The position numbers were made by a program, and so were the translations under genes. A stretch of DNA of 64,000 nucleotides from Sipunculus nudus. Lineage: Eukaryota; Annelida; Sipuncula; Golfingiida; Sipunculidae. How positions within the stretch are numbered: position 1 is the first letter of the stretch; each line of letters begins with the position of its first letter. Shown piece after piece: positions 11,626 to 23,440 of the stretch. The notes under the pieces were generated by a model, which was given only the letters and a program-made list of their open reading frames with translations, made no database searches and had not been told where the DNA came from. The stretch is from contig CM049317.1 in the NCBI GenBank assembly GCA_026874595.1, positions 22,768,882 through 22,832,881 on the forward strand, given 5' to 3'.

Positions 11626-13398
11626 ACATGACTTCAACATGTTATCATGTACTGAACACAAATCAAAGATATACACTAAAAATCAACCAAACAAGTCGCA
11701 AGAGCGTGGCAATAATAACTGGTAAAAAATAAAATAGATACATATATAAAAGGTATAAACTGGTAATGTGTATATATAACATTTACAGCCTGGACAAAAC
11801 AACCTCCATCGAGTTAACTATATTCGAGACCTACCCGATCCAGCTTTAGTCAGCTTCACTGCTGCTATTTCCTGTTCGTAATCAGCTGAACCAGCAGTCA
11901 GTAATGTCCTGGCAAAGCTGCGACAGTGCTGGTGACAGCATATGAACAAGAGTTAAGTCGTATAGCCGGAACCACGATAACCGGCCCGGCACGGTCCCCT
12001 CTCACTATATCACAGGGACAGTGTTAACCAAACGTGTCTTCATTGATTTACTCAGGCATGCTGAATATTCATAACCCTCGTGACTCTTCCTCGTCCAATG
12101 AATATAAAGCATGGGGTTTTCGTCCTTTTGCTCCAGTTTAATGGATTTTATGGAAAAAAAAACAATGTAATGATCCAACAAATTTACTTCCTTTAAAGTA
12201 TTCCCCATGCATTTAGAAAGAATTTGTCTTTCATGACATTTTCCGGAGTGCATTTAATGTTTATTGTATCAAAAAGTAAGTTATCAATATTTTATGTGGA
12301 CGGTCATGGCATATGTAAGAGCTTCCTTTATCTGTAACGGTATGTAGCTGAGATGATTCATAATAAGCATAATTTTACATGCAGTTACTATAACAACCGC
12401 ACGTGTTCGATACGTGATGGATGACGATAATGTCAGAGTTGGCAAACGATGACCATTCTGTTTCTCAAGCGATTCCCTCAACACAACGGCAGATCATACA
12501 TGAGACAATTCTGGCCTCAGTTCGAGTGTCATCAGTGGATAATGCACCCTTCAACCAGAACTAACCAGCATCTCTTTCCGGTAGGCACTGTGGACGACCG
12601 GGACTACTTGTCTAATCGGTCAAACCTCAAATTCAAATTTGGTACATTCAAGTAAAATATCTTCTATTTATATTTCACATGCGTATGATTGCAATATACT
12701 ACTTCTACCGTGAAGCCCATGCCACGAAATCACCAATTTTTTAGTAATTTTCCTGGAAATAATGCTAATCCAACATATCTGAACGGACTATACCTTGCCT
12801 TCTTTACTACACTTTACCTACACTGGTGACTCTATGGAGACGCCGAGATTGATCATGGGAGTTTGTGACGACCATACATCCAAAACAGCAAAGTCTTACA
12901 CTTGTGGGTCCCAGTCTTCGCAGGGGTAATGTTGGTTATAGGTGGAGCTGGAGTTCTCCCCCTCCAACGATACCGACTAAATATGTTCCCGCACTTTTTG
13001 GTATAGTCTCTGTTATCCTTTACACGATTTAGCGATTAAGGTTATCGCATGCATTTAAAGCGCCTTTATTATGACATTTTTGCCGTTTTTGTATTTAACC
13101 CATAATATTGTACAACATGATATATAAACGCATGTAATTTCTTAAGGTAAAGTTAAATTGTTTATAAAAGATAATACGGTTAACGACTTCACTTATGCCA
13201 ATTATACCTTTCCCTCTTTTACATATTTTATACATCTTTTGCCGTTATTTCACCCACGCTTATTTTAATTACGTGTTAAGCAATATGAACAATTGAATTC
13301 TTTCCCTGCTAACATCAAAGTGTAAAATATTTATAAGGAATTACTCTTTCACTCCCGATAATTTTCTATTCAATACATCCGGTTTCATAATATAGCTT

Positions 13399-13399
<1 letters not shown>
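11626..13399. other. Intergenic; one 44-codon open frame of unknown meaning
   Basis: From the ATG at 12,430 a 44-codon plus frame runs to TAA near 12,562 (begins MSELANDDHSV). Its composition looks protein-like, but no splice donor or homology is apparent. Nothing else is recognised. Confidence 0.35.

Positions 13400-13476
<77 letters not shown>
13400..13476. repeat. (TA)n microsatellite
   Basis: About 38 uninterrupted TA units, among the longest in the window. Confidence 0.98.
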
Positions 13477-13477
<1 letters not shown>

Positions 13478-14420
13478 TGTGGTACTACGCAGCATCTTGA
13501 AAGCAACAGCTTGGGTGGGCAAAACAAATTGTTTAGCGAGACTCTCTTGAAAGAAACAGATTTGACTGTATTTCATTAACCCTTGCATAAACTTCGTCCG
13601 AGGTGGCTTTGTTGCCTCCGTATGACAGTGATAATACATAACAATTATATTCTGTATAAGCGGTATGGGAAGCACTTTCGCTTTGGTACTCTATTCCATT
13701 AATCATCACTGCAGTATAACAATATACAGCGATTAGTTTACAGTGGTAATCTAGTGTTCAGCTGTTGTCCTTCTCTTACGTTTCAAATGGCAAATTATGA
13801 TTTTTTCTCGGAGGTCATATGTTTAAACACGGTTTCTTCTGTATGTTTGCATGTTTGTTGGTGTCCAAATATTGTAAATTGGACAAAGTAAAGAGTTGAA
13901 ATCGGAAATAGATAAGGAGAAATTTACATTTGGAAGAGTAAAACTTTTTTTTCAATGAGTGCGTATATGAGAGCAAAATCGCCAATATAACGGTGTAACT
14001 ATGTCATTTCATTTAGTCCATCAGAGTGTATGTGTTCCTAAACAATTTCATATGGCTGGTGTATTTAAAAAATACATACTCTACTTTTAACATGCCGGCG
14101 AGCATTAGTCAACTGATGTGATTGGAAAAAAGCAACGGTTGAAGCAAAGGAGATATCGACAACTGCAGGGTATTTTCGCTGCGTGGGGAGCGTTTGCAAA
14201 CCAATACAGCAAGCGCATATGCGATTTGTGCAGGAGCAACGTAGGTCGCATAGGGTCTGCGTTTGTAAAATGACGTCACTCCCAGGGACGGGTAAAGCAT
14301 TAAGAAAAAAGGAGGGTTCCCACCCACGAGGCCTTAGGACAAAACAAAAAAAGGGGAGGGGTGTCCAGTTCCGAATAATGGGGCGTCCAGGCCGCAAAAA
14401 CTTATCTGAAACCCTTAACT
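13477..14420. other. Intergenic, no gene accepted
   Basis: Three overlapping frames of 72-110 codons occur on both strands at 14,065-14,422. None has a recognisable motif. A perfect CRE (TGACGTCA) lies at 14,271-14,278. Confidence 0.4.
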
Positions 14421-15560
14421 AGAGACCCATGGGTCTCGCCGCTCAGCTTAATTTGTCCAGAAGGATTTCTTTTTTAGATTTTTTTTCCAGAATGACAGTC
14501 CTGTGACCTTAACCAATGACCTTGTGACCAAAAAATCTTAGAACTTATCATCCTTGACCTTGCAGCTCTTAGATTATTGTAACTATCTTTTAAACAGCGA
14601 CCTTGACCTCTGACCAGGAAACCTCAAACTGTGCAGATTTCCTCACTTTGGGCAAGTAAGTCATGTGTGAAAGATGGAAAGTTTGGGATGAACCGTTTGA
14701 TTTACAGTGCATCCTCAAACTGTTTTAAGATGTGGCTCCTGTGACCTTCAACTTTGACCCTGAAAATCAAAATGTATTTACTTAAGTGGTGGGTCATTAA
14801 TAAATCAAGTTTGAAACTAATCTGTCTATCCAAAGTAGAAATATCATCCATAAACTAATTTGTGAATGGATGGGCCCTATGACCTTGACCTTTGACCCTA
14901 TGACCCCAAAAATCAAAAAGAATCTTTCCCTATTGGCATGTTTGTGATATCTTGAAGATGGAAGGTTTGTGATGAAAAGTTTGGCTTGAAATGCATACAC
15001 ATTCTTTTTAAAGAAATGGGTCCTGTGACCTTGACCTTTGGCCTTTGGACCCCGAAATCAAAAGAGTTCTGATTTTAGTGGTGAGCCAAATATAAGTAAA
15101 GTTTGAGACTAATATGTCCAACTAAACTAGAATTATCATCTAGACTAATTTGTGAACAGATGGCCCTTGTGACCTTGACTTTGACCTTGTGACCCCAAAT
15201 TCATTTAAGCTCTCCCAATACAGGCAAGTCAGCTAATTGCACAAGTTGGAAAGTTTTGGATGAAAAGCTTGGCTTAAAATGCAACCATAATTTTTTTTTA
15301 AATAAGTGAGTCCTGTGACCTTCACCTTTGACCTCATGACCCAAAAATCATATAGGTTTTTGTAATAGTGTCGGGCCATATTTAAGTCAAGTTTGAAATC
15401 CATGTGTCAATCCAACCTGGAGTTATCATCTGGAAACAAATTTGTGTGGATGGACGGATGGACAGACAGACAAACAGACAGACAGGGTGATTACTACAGG
15501 GATCCACTTGAGATCAATAAACACACCAGGTTTTGGGACACTAGATGTAATCACAGCTGA
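14421..15560. repeat. TGACCT tandem array, period near 145 bp (array 1)
   Basis: The recurring core gtgaccttgacc...tgacc appears at about 14,503, 14,598, 14,742, 14,880, 15,026, 15,170 and 15,316. Steps are near 144, 138, 146, 144 and 146 bp after one shortened unit. Alternate units share different flanks (ttgaaatgcat-type against gggccat-type), so the true unit is a dimer of about 290 bp. Several cores contain tgacctttgacc, a DR1-like nuclear-receptor site. The left edge has a 16-bp palindrome, gagacccatgggtctc (14,424-14,439). Array 2 is at 30,985-31,832. Confidence 0.85.
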
Positions 15561-16470
15561 GAAACGGACATAATTGTTGTTATTTATAGTAAAAAATAGA
15601 AAAACATTAATTAAAATAACAAAAAATACAGGTGGTGCCACCATTTTTCGGGAACTGACAAAACTAATCATGGACAATATTCAAGGCAAGATTCATGACA
15701 ACCAATGTATTAATTAACAAGACATTGAAGGTTTTTGTTTCAATTTTTTTCTGGGGGGTTATTTCGAGCCTCATTGCTCGAAGATATAGGTCGGAGTGAC
15801 CTAATTACAGGTTTCCTAGGAGATTATTTATAGACCTCCCTGAATATTCAATTATAAGTTTCTAGGACCAGCAGTTACGATTTGTGCTCTAATAACGGAC
15901 AGCCGGACTGCCGGACGCCCGGACACTCGGACGCCAGGACAATCGACGAACAAAGCGCCATTTCTACACCTCAGTTGACTTACAGTCAGCTAAGCTAAAA
16001 AAAGGTAGCAGCGGCTGAAAAACGGGGAATCCCAATGCATCCGTTTCTTATTCCAACGACTGTATAGTCCTTGCCGTATATGCATATGGGCATGTGCGGC
16101 TACATGCATGGGTAAATCGCTATTTCTTCAAGCATATACGCATTATGTGCACATTAAACACAACGTAAGATGTATTAACGCACATGTCTATACGACGGTA
16201 CCTTTACAAATTATTGACACGACACTAGTGGATTATACAGTATACCGATCGCCTAGGCTGTGTTACACTGGGCTGCCTCGTATGTCCAGACAGTATAGAC
16301 ACTTGTCAGGGAAGGTGTCCGTAAACATATATACAAACACACACGTTATTAAGAATCCATATACTGAACAGAAGCGTCGATATATGTTCAAGGGAGGGGG
16401 GTAAATTTTAGGCGAAGGATAGGGAGACATTTTTTTAAACCTATATGAATATCGAAATATCACACTGTTT
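15561..16470. repeat. Dispersed repeat with GGAC-CCGGAC motif, plus intergenic sequence
   Basis: At 15,895-15,945 the words ccggac and cggacgcc recur about every 8-9 bp, and the stretch before it (15,760-15,850) contains ggtcggagtgacctaa. This looks like the end of a short non-autonomous element, with no boundaries set. The rest, to 16,470, shows no gene. Confidence 0.4.
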
Positions 16471-16472
16471 TA

Positions 16473-16507
<35 letters not shown>

Positions 16508-16550
16508 ATATATATACTTTTAACCTATATATAGAATATATATATATATC
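16473..16550. repeat. Interrupted (TA)n microsatellite
   Basis: TA runs broken by CATA and by a short unique stretch. Confidence 0.9.
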
Positions 16551-16728
16551 ATCCTGCTTAGTCACAGCAGACTGCAGGTTTGTAAAGACATGTATGTCAC
16601 CCTTGTAAAACTTGTGTGCCCATTATTAAGTATGGATGACGTCATTTAAAATAATTAATAACTCATCTGTTAATGCTGATTCATCAAGCAGAAGGCAGAA
16701 ATGTAACCAATGCTTATCATTCTTATTA

Positions 16729-17000
16729 GGCCAAAAAAATAAAAGGTATGGTTCTCAGGCACCGCCCGCGTCAATTTTAACACCCCGCATCAAAAAATTT
16801 TATTTTGATTTTTATCTTTCAAGAAGATAAATAAAACAATTTATGTAGTGTTTAGCAAAAAAATGTTATTTTCATGCTATCCCCTGATCATATGAAATTT
16901 TTATCGAAACATCCAAAAAAAGGTCAAAAATAAAATACCGCCCGCCCGCACTGATTTCTGAAAAAGAGTGCCTGAGAACCATACCTTATTTTTTTTGGCC
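16729..17000. mobile_element. MITE with 32-bp inverted repeats and TTA target duplication
   Basis: The left end begins ggccaaaaaaataaaagg and continues to ctcaggca. The right end is its reverse complement, tgcctgagaacc to ttttttggcc, with only an indel or two in the A/T run. Both flanks carry TTA (16,726-16,728 and 17,001-17,003). A 3-bp TTA/TAA duplication and ends beginning GGCC are what non-autonomous PIF/Harbinger elements show. The 272-bp body codes for nothing, so it would need a transposase from elsewhere. Confidence 0.85.
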
Positions 17001-17035
17001 TTAATGATCTATTTTATTTCAAGTGTTAACAATTA

Positions 17036-17145
17036 CTCTCCGAATAGCAGTGGGAAGATTACATCCCCTATTTCTAAGAAAAAAGGGAGGGGGGGGGTAT
17101 ATATTCCTAACCCCCTGTAAGGACGCCTCCTATATATATTGAGCT
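17036..17145 (+). repeat. G-tract repeat family, copy 1 (partial)
   Basis: ctccgaatagcagtggg, gattacat and a long G run followed by gtatatattcc and aacccc match the more complete copy at 49,150-49,400. Confidence 0.6.
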
Positions 17146-17940
17146 ACTCAGGGTAGCTCTCAGTTTCCGTAGCGGCAGTTTTGCCCCCATGACCAATCAG
17201 CCAATTTAGGATTCCAACGGGGTCGTATTTTTTACGGCAACATTTACCCAGAATTTAACGTGGCATCATTCAGTATAGGGTAAGATCCACGTTAATATGA
17301 CTTTACTCGACAGTAGACATTCAACACCATATTGAACTGAAAGCCAGCAGTGTGATAATAGATCAGGTACCAAATCGGAACATAATACAATAAAAAAAAA
17401 TCGAAATGAGTTTATAATGGCACTTTGAACACTATAGGTCAACCACTGCAGGGACTGATTTGTCTTGTCTGCCTTCAAGCACTAGTATCACGTGATTTAT
17501 TGCTGAAACAGCTTGAAGGGACGATCCAGCAGCGCTGATGCTGCCTTGCTCAGGGGATATCGGCTTTTTACAACGCGAGCTCCGAGTTCAACAAGTAACG
17601 TCTACCGCGACTGTTTGCCATGGCGTGGATGATCCCGGGTCGGTACTTGTTATTTCAATCCAAAAAAAGCACGACTTCCGCGTAGTTTTCCTTTCGCTGT
17701 AACTGTTTTTTAAAGCCATGGTCTCGCTCAATGTTCTCGTCAGTAACAGTAAACCCCAGGCCTGTCTGGTTGTTCGTTATTTTATTTACTGCCTTGAAAA
17801 AGAGACCCTCAAAGCGTTCTACCGCAAGCCAACAGGGAAGCTGGCTTCAGGGGGTCCAGGGGGAAAGGACATGGCTTCATGAAGTCGAGAGTTCGTCAGT
17901 TCCAACGTTCACACGCGTAGGGGCAGGTGCTTCAGTATAT
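17146..17940. other. Intergenic, no gene seen
   Basis: A more GC-rich stretch at 17,510-17,640 includes cggctttttacaacgcgag, which resembles ccggctttttacaatg near 20,550. It may be a scrap of a shared repeat. An 84-codon plus frame (17,731-17,985) has no recognisable motif. Confidence 0.4.
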
Positions 17941-18130
17941 AGGGGGGTGGTCAATGTAATCATCCCCCTGTTATTCAGAGAATAATATTTATATATTGAA
18001 AATGAATTATATTAATAATTACAATAATAGATCTTTGTTCCATCTCTGAGTTTAGAATGAATATTAATAATATGAAATAAATGTGGTTCAGAATTAGCTG
18101 ATTGATACTTTATTTGAAATTTGTGTCACA
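17941..18130 (-). repeat. G-tract repeat family, copy 2 (reverse)
   Basis: Read on the minus strand it carries ttattctctgaataacag, then gattacattgacc and a C run, as in the copies at 36.2 and 49.3 kb. Confidence 0.65.
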
Positions 18131-18133
18131 GAA

Positions 18134-18137
<4 letters not shown>

Positions 18138-18178
<41 letters not shown>

Positions 18179-18256
18179 AATCACAACCCCCCCCCCCCCC
18201 CGCCCAATTCTCGAAGAAAAAAAATGACGCCACTGATGGGGGGGGGGGGGGGGGTT
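18138..18256. repeat. (TA)n followed by poly-C and poly-G tracts
   Basis: About 19 TA units (to 18,175), a run of 14 or so C (about 18,187-18,200) and a run of G (18,239-18,254). The C and G runs can pair as a hairpin around cgaagaaaaaaaatgacgcc, which contains the ttgacgcc-like end word of the G-tract family. Confidence 0.85.
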
Positions 18257-18344
18257 TACAGTTGCCCCCACCCAGAATGGTTGTTATGCAGACTCAATGG
18301 GTTGATTTGTCCCCTCGGCGGTGCCTTATCAAGAAACGCCTTAC

Positions 18345-18476
18345 GCGGGTCCTCTGTATTATGATAGGTATGATTTACCAATCCAGGACCCGCGGGTGCG
18401 GTACACCGGGCTTGGATTATCGTGTGTTACACCCCCCCCCCCCCCACGTTGTCCGAAACTGAAATGAAATTCTGCT
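18345..18476 (+). mobile_element. tRNA-derived SINE, family 1, internal fragment (copy 4)
   Basis: ggacccgcgggtgcgg, acaccgggcttgg and gtccgaaactgaaatg match the centre and 3' half of the family-1 body. The head and tail are lost. Confidence 0.6.
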
Positions 18477-19280
18477 ACTGGCCATAAATGATCTAGCATT
18501 AAAATGGGGACGCTTACCTAAAAAAGATGTCTCAACGGACGCCATCCGTGAAAGGACCTAGGCGACTGATTCTGAATAATGAACTGACCAATATGAACGT
18601 TAAAGGAAATGGGGATCCCTTAATTTTTAATATTATGTCCTAATGCATTATATTACACTCAAATTGCATCGTTCCTGGTTTCGAGGACTACGTCTGAACC
18701 CACAGTATTTTTCGACTACGATTTTTCATTTGCCCAGACTTCAGGCATATACGATGCCGTCAAGCAGTTATGTCTATAGGTGAATAAAAAACAAATACAG
18801 ATCATAGAGCGAACAAATAAAACGATGTCTAGGACAGACTGAACAGACCCAGACAACATTTGTTATAACAAACACGAGCAGGGAAAAAACAAACGTATGT
18901 ATCGTTCTGCAGTTGTTTGAACAGGTGTGACAAATAGATATATTCCATCTGGCAGATTTAATTAACCTACATCCATTGCCAATTGATGTGTCTGTAAAAC
19001 ATATTGTTCAGAGTATTTATTCAAACCACGGCTTTGTTTACATAGACCGACTGATCCGCTTTGAAAGTCATTTTACTATATCCTCCATGTGTTAACATTG
19101 ATTTTTTCTTTCTTATATATATTTTTATAAGAAATAATATTTTAATTTTGAATTAAACACTTGACAAGAATTTAATCTTGAATGAAATATTTGACAAGTC
19201 GGCTTTAATCTTAGAAGTAATTTATCTAGGTCAAAATCTTAGAAGTAATTTATCTAGGTCAATGACACAAGCAAAAAAAA

Positions 19281-19324
<44 letters not shown>

Positions 19325-20851
19325 TGTATATATTTGTATATAACACCATCGATCTCCTTCATTGTAATCATTTTCTTCATTACTTACAATATTTACTCAG
19401 ATATATCAAAACCAAACAACCATATTCTTAGAAACAGACCATATCAGGTCTGCCTGTGTGACTGGGTACAAGTAAATTTATTTAGTTTTGATTGCCTGTG
19501 TATATTATAATCTACAGAAAGACATTTGATATAAATGGGTTGATATGCAGGTTATTATTTTTATTTGTACACCTGCCTTTAAGCGAGGAAGTGGCACTTG
19601 TGCCGCCATTTTGGTCTTCAATCCTGAGAATGTTAATTAGTATAAGTACATGGTCTAGATTTTATCCGAGTTTTGTCCAGGTGTTGTTTAAATGCATGCC
19701 TCATGCTACCATGTGATGCAGATAAAAGGCTTCCAGCCAAATCCGGTCAATTTGCATATTGATCCTATCAAGTGGGGTTTTGGCCATATATTTTTAAATC
19801 TCTTATTCCAAATGCTATCATTAAATATTAACCCGAACAACTGGATTTTGGCCGACGAAGCATCTGTGAATGCCCGCGGGACTGTGGAAATGGAGCTTAG
19901 CGTGCAGTGATCGCTGACAGCAATGTTCACCACCCCTTTGGGACATAACCAACAAACGGTGCAATAATATAGCCCTTTAAAGATGAATATGTTACCTTTG
20001 ATTTTCCGTTTACACTTACATTTCATAGGTTTGTGAATTCATGTCGAATCTTTTGGGGATAAAAATGGTTATTTTTGCGATTTTCATAGAGACTGAAAAA
20101 GCGTTTGAAAGGGCTTTCTCGTATAAGCGTGTGTTTCTGTGTGCGTTTGTGAGACTTTTCACACATAAGGGTAGCGCTACCTTCCTTTAATTTAATGTAA
20201 ACATAACAAACGCATGATAATTGCATTCTAATTTACAACAGATTTGATATGGCTAAGAGACTTATATAGTATATGCCTGTTTAAAAGATTAATAAAAATG
20301 TATTTTAAAATCAAAACAAAATAAAACTATGTTTCAATAAAACGCAAGCAAACAATACTAACTTTATTTACAAAATACACAAAATAATACCCAAACAATT
20401 ATCGGCTGAATGCTTCTTAATCAAGCATCAATAATATAATTGTTGATCTTTATAAATGAATATGTTCAACAAGAAGGTTACTTTGGTCAGTATTTGTCTG
20501 CATAATATTATAGCTGCCATGATCAGTTAAATGTCTCTGTCAGCGCGGTCCGGCTTTTTACAATGATTAACTCCACACATGAAACACCTGCCGTACCGCG
20601 GGGTATGGTTATTGTTTTAAAACATCCAGCCGTCATTGCGATGTGTTGCTCTGTTTAGGGACCAATAAAGCATGTTCAGTCCTGTATATACTCTCTTGAT
20701 CTAGACCATGGACCTTTATTATTTATAAAGGTATGAAAGAGAAACAAAGAAAATGATAGATTTATCCTGTGTTTCTAGTCCTTTTTTTTCTCTGCTGACT
20801 TTGACAAGCACAAGGCGTCAGTAATAAACTTAGATACGTATATATACATAT
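18477..20851. other. Intergenic with short tandem duplication and (TC)n
   Basis: At about 19,207-19,262 a 28-bp unit (aatcttagaagtaat...aggtca) occurs twice in tandem. (TC)n of about 18 units lies at 19,285-19,320. Several 66-110-codon frames (for example 19,178-19,510 and 19,706-20,026) cross these repeats or lack motifs, and I do not accept them as genes. Confidence 0.45.
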
Positions 20852-21657
20852 TGTTACGGAACCTAATAACAACAGATCACGTAGTCGTGACGAGCATAAA
20901 TTTTGTAACGAAGATAAAAAAACAGATTATGTAACACTAGGCAGCGTGAAATGTCTAGGGAATTAATAAAGAAGTCAGTATTTTTTGTTAACAAATAATT
21001 ATAATTTATTCTTAAAACAATCCTAACATTACAATACACTAAATCAATACAATTACACAGTATAAAAAATAAAATGTACAGTACCAGTGTCCGGATCCTA
21101 GGCTTTGATATCTGGATACCACCACTGTCACAGCTCTACAGGAATCCTTTAACATAACTATTCCAAATGAACAATTCATGCAAATCTTCAAATAGAAGTC
21201 CGATTCAATCCCGAAATCAATCTGCTGTAATCCAAAAGTGAAGTTCTGGTAATAATCCCAAAGGCAAACTGAAGACTGTATAAAATCTGTTACAAAGTCC
21301 GAAGAATATCTATAAGTTCTGCAATTATCGGAAAGGTCCAAAAACTAACTCACACTCTTTCGTGTCCGCTGGAATTTTTTCTCTCTCTCGGCTCTAAACA
21401 CAGCTCCCATTTATAGCTTTCTCCTCCCAAGCCCAGAAACTTCCATTCTCGAACAATCCAAAGAACACAACAATACACACGCGTCCAGAGCGCACGAATA
21501 GACTAGAACGAGCGCTGCGTCTTTACTCTCTGCGAGGGTTCAACCAGTAAGATAACATAGCAACGCCGAGGGCTTGCTTAACACGAAACAGAATGCCTAC
21601 GCCAAACCCTGCGCATAACAAAACAGATAGATGTAACACTTTAAAACAGATTTATGT

Positions 21658-21661
<4 letters not shown>
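20852..21661 (-). mobile_element. Solo LTR of an LTR retrotransposon
   Basis: The 810-bp block starts TGTTAC and ends GTAACA, a perfect 6-bp terminal inverted repeat of TG...CA type. It is flanked by ATAT on both sides (20,848-20,851 and 21,662-21,665), a weak candidate target duplication because the right flank is (TA)n. On the minus strand ctataaatggg (21,416-21,406) is a good TATA box, and AATAAA (21,010-21,005) is a possible polyadenylation signal further on in the same direction. No second LTR or gag/pol is nearby, so internal recombination probably removed the body. Superfamily (Gypsy or other) cannot be told. Confidence 0.7.

Positions 21662-21721
<60 letters not shown>
21662..21721. 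repeat. (TA)n microsatellite abutting the LTR
   Basis: About 30 TA units directly follow the LTR terminus. Confidence 0.97.
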
Positions 21722-21723
<2 letters not shown>

Positions 21724-23019
21724 GCATTTAACAGTGGCCGAGGTTTCAAGTATTTAATGTTATTTATTGATTGCAACATTTATATATATTCAACATTTAA
21801 ATGCCTGTACTTGTTTCAAGTGAGGGTGAAATTATTATATACATTTTAAATATTTGACAATAACAATTAAACAATATCAGTGCTTAAACAAACTAGGAAT
21901 TAACTATCCTTACATTCACAATATACATAGTGCATTATATTCTAACAATATTGAAACGAATAAATGTTTTGTTATCCTGAGAGGCCCGACGATTTAGCCC
22001 TTGGGATTCTAAAGCTTGTATTACTGATAAAGTTACATGTGCAAATAGAACGGCATGCAATAAAGCCATACCTCTGCCAACGGTTAAAGGAACATGGAGG
22101 ATCCGTCCTTGTAATCGTCGGACAAGACTGGTGACGTTTTCCTTCGCCCATGCCCCAAACTTCCCTGATGTATTTTGAAATCTGTTCCCGTATATTTGTG
22201 TAAGTAATCCCGCCGATGGGCAAAAAGTTCACAACAAACTAGACGACCATAGGCTGATGGTTTATAGACAGACAGGCAGAAATAACAATGACAAGGCCAC
22301 ATAGCACATTCATATTATAGCGTAGACAGTGTGACGAACAGCATTAAAATTGACCTAGTTCGTTTTTCCATTAAAGTCTCGGTTATTCTCTTTTGACAGA
22401 ATTTAGAGCGGGACTTGCTTTTTGTACCATTCAAAAAAAAATCTTCGGTTGACCTGTTTAGCAAAAAAATGTGAGTTATAATCATTTGCTCGATATCTCG
22501 CTTATTCTCGTTTTACAATCCCCCTGCGAGATTTGACTAGACATGCAGTGATTCCATTCAAAACTTAGCAAATGCTACCCTATTCGGGAAACTAGTCAGC
22601 TCTGACGTGACCAAGTGATCGTGTTCACAGCATTTGCTTGAAATGTCGCATGTTCATGTTTCGCTGGAAATCTCAAGACTCACAACTGTGCCACTATTTT
22701 TTTTTAAATACTACTTAATACAAAATCTAGACTTCTCAAGCAAAGAAAATTGACGGAGATGATAAAATAAAGCTCCATATTATCGATTTCAAAAGTTTTA
22801 CTCTACAATGGGTAACTATGGTACAAGGTGGGAATAAGTAAAGCCGCGTGTGTGCAAGCATAAGCCAATGGGTTCTATTTTTTAGATGTTGCATTAAAAG
22901 TAGTGATATTGTATATGATTTTTATTTAATTTATGTATATACCATTCTACCACCCCGTTCACCTTATTTTCATTATGATTTTATACAATCCTCTAATTCT
23001 TTTTTTATTTATTTATTTA
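21722..23019. other. Intergenic; region 21,972-22,302 open in several minus frames
   Basis: On the minus strand between 22,302 and 21,972 more than one frame is free of stops for 70-90 codons. One begins with ATG (MWPCHCYFCLSV). I recognise no family and find no convincing splice sites, so no gene is called. The rest is AT-rich with no feature seen. Confidence 0.35.
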
Positions 23020-23440
23020 TTTTTTTTTTGGTGGAGGTAACCGCCTCCATTTTTTTATCTCTTATCTTGTTCTTAATCTAAGTATGTACATCAGCAGAGT
23101 TCCATTTCGGTTTTGGACTACGTAACAGGGCGGTAGCACTCGCTTCCTATCATATTATTTATGTAGCCTGGTGTCACACAGGCCCGGTGTCTACCGCACC
23201 TGCGGGTGCGGGTGTGTAATCAATCTTATTGCTGGGTCATAACACCAGGGAACCCAACAAAGACGCACTCGTTTGTGAGTGATTCACGGCTGTAGCGCAC
23301 AGCCTTCCCATTAAGCCTGCAGAGCGCTCACCCTTCACGTGGGGACCGACCGCGAAAATCTCACCAGCTCGGCTGAGATTTGAACTCACGACCTCCCGGC
23401 TCTGAGTCCTGTGCTCTACCCCTGAGCCACAGAAGCCGGT
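23020..23440 (-). mobile_element. tRNA-derived SINE, family 1, copy 5
   Basis: This is the best preserved minus-strand copy. Read from 23,440 it gives a tRNA-like head with tggctcaggggtagagcac (A box region) and gagttcaaatctc (B box region). The body follows with gcaggcttaatgggaagg, cgagtgcgtctttg and caggtgcggtagacacc, then gcggttacctccacc and an A-rich tail with AAAT repeats. Orientation and the head-body-tail order are unambiguous. Confidence 0.88.

Noticed and set aside
12430-12564. 44-codon open frame with protein-like composition
   Set aside because: Too short, with no donor site or homology recognised. Mentioned only in the block description.
14065-14422. Overlapping frames of 72-110 codons on both strands
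   Set aside because: No recognisable motif in any frame and no splice context. Long frames here come from locally higher GC.
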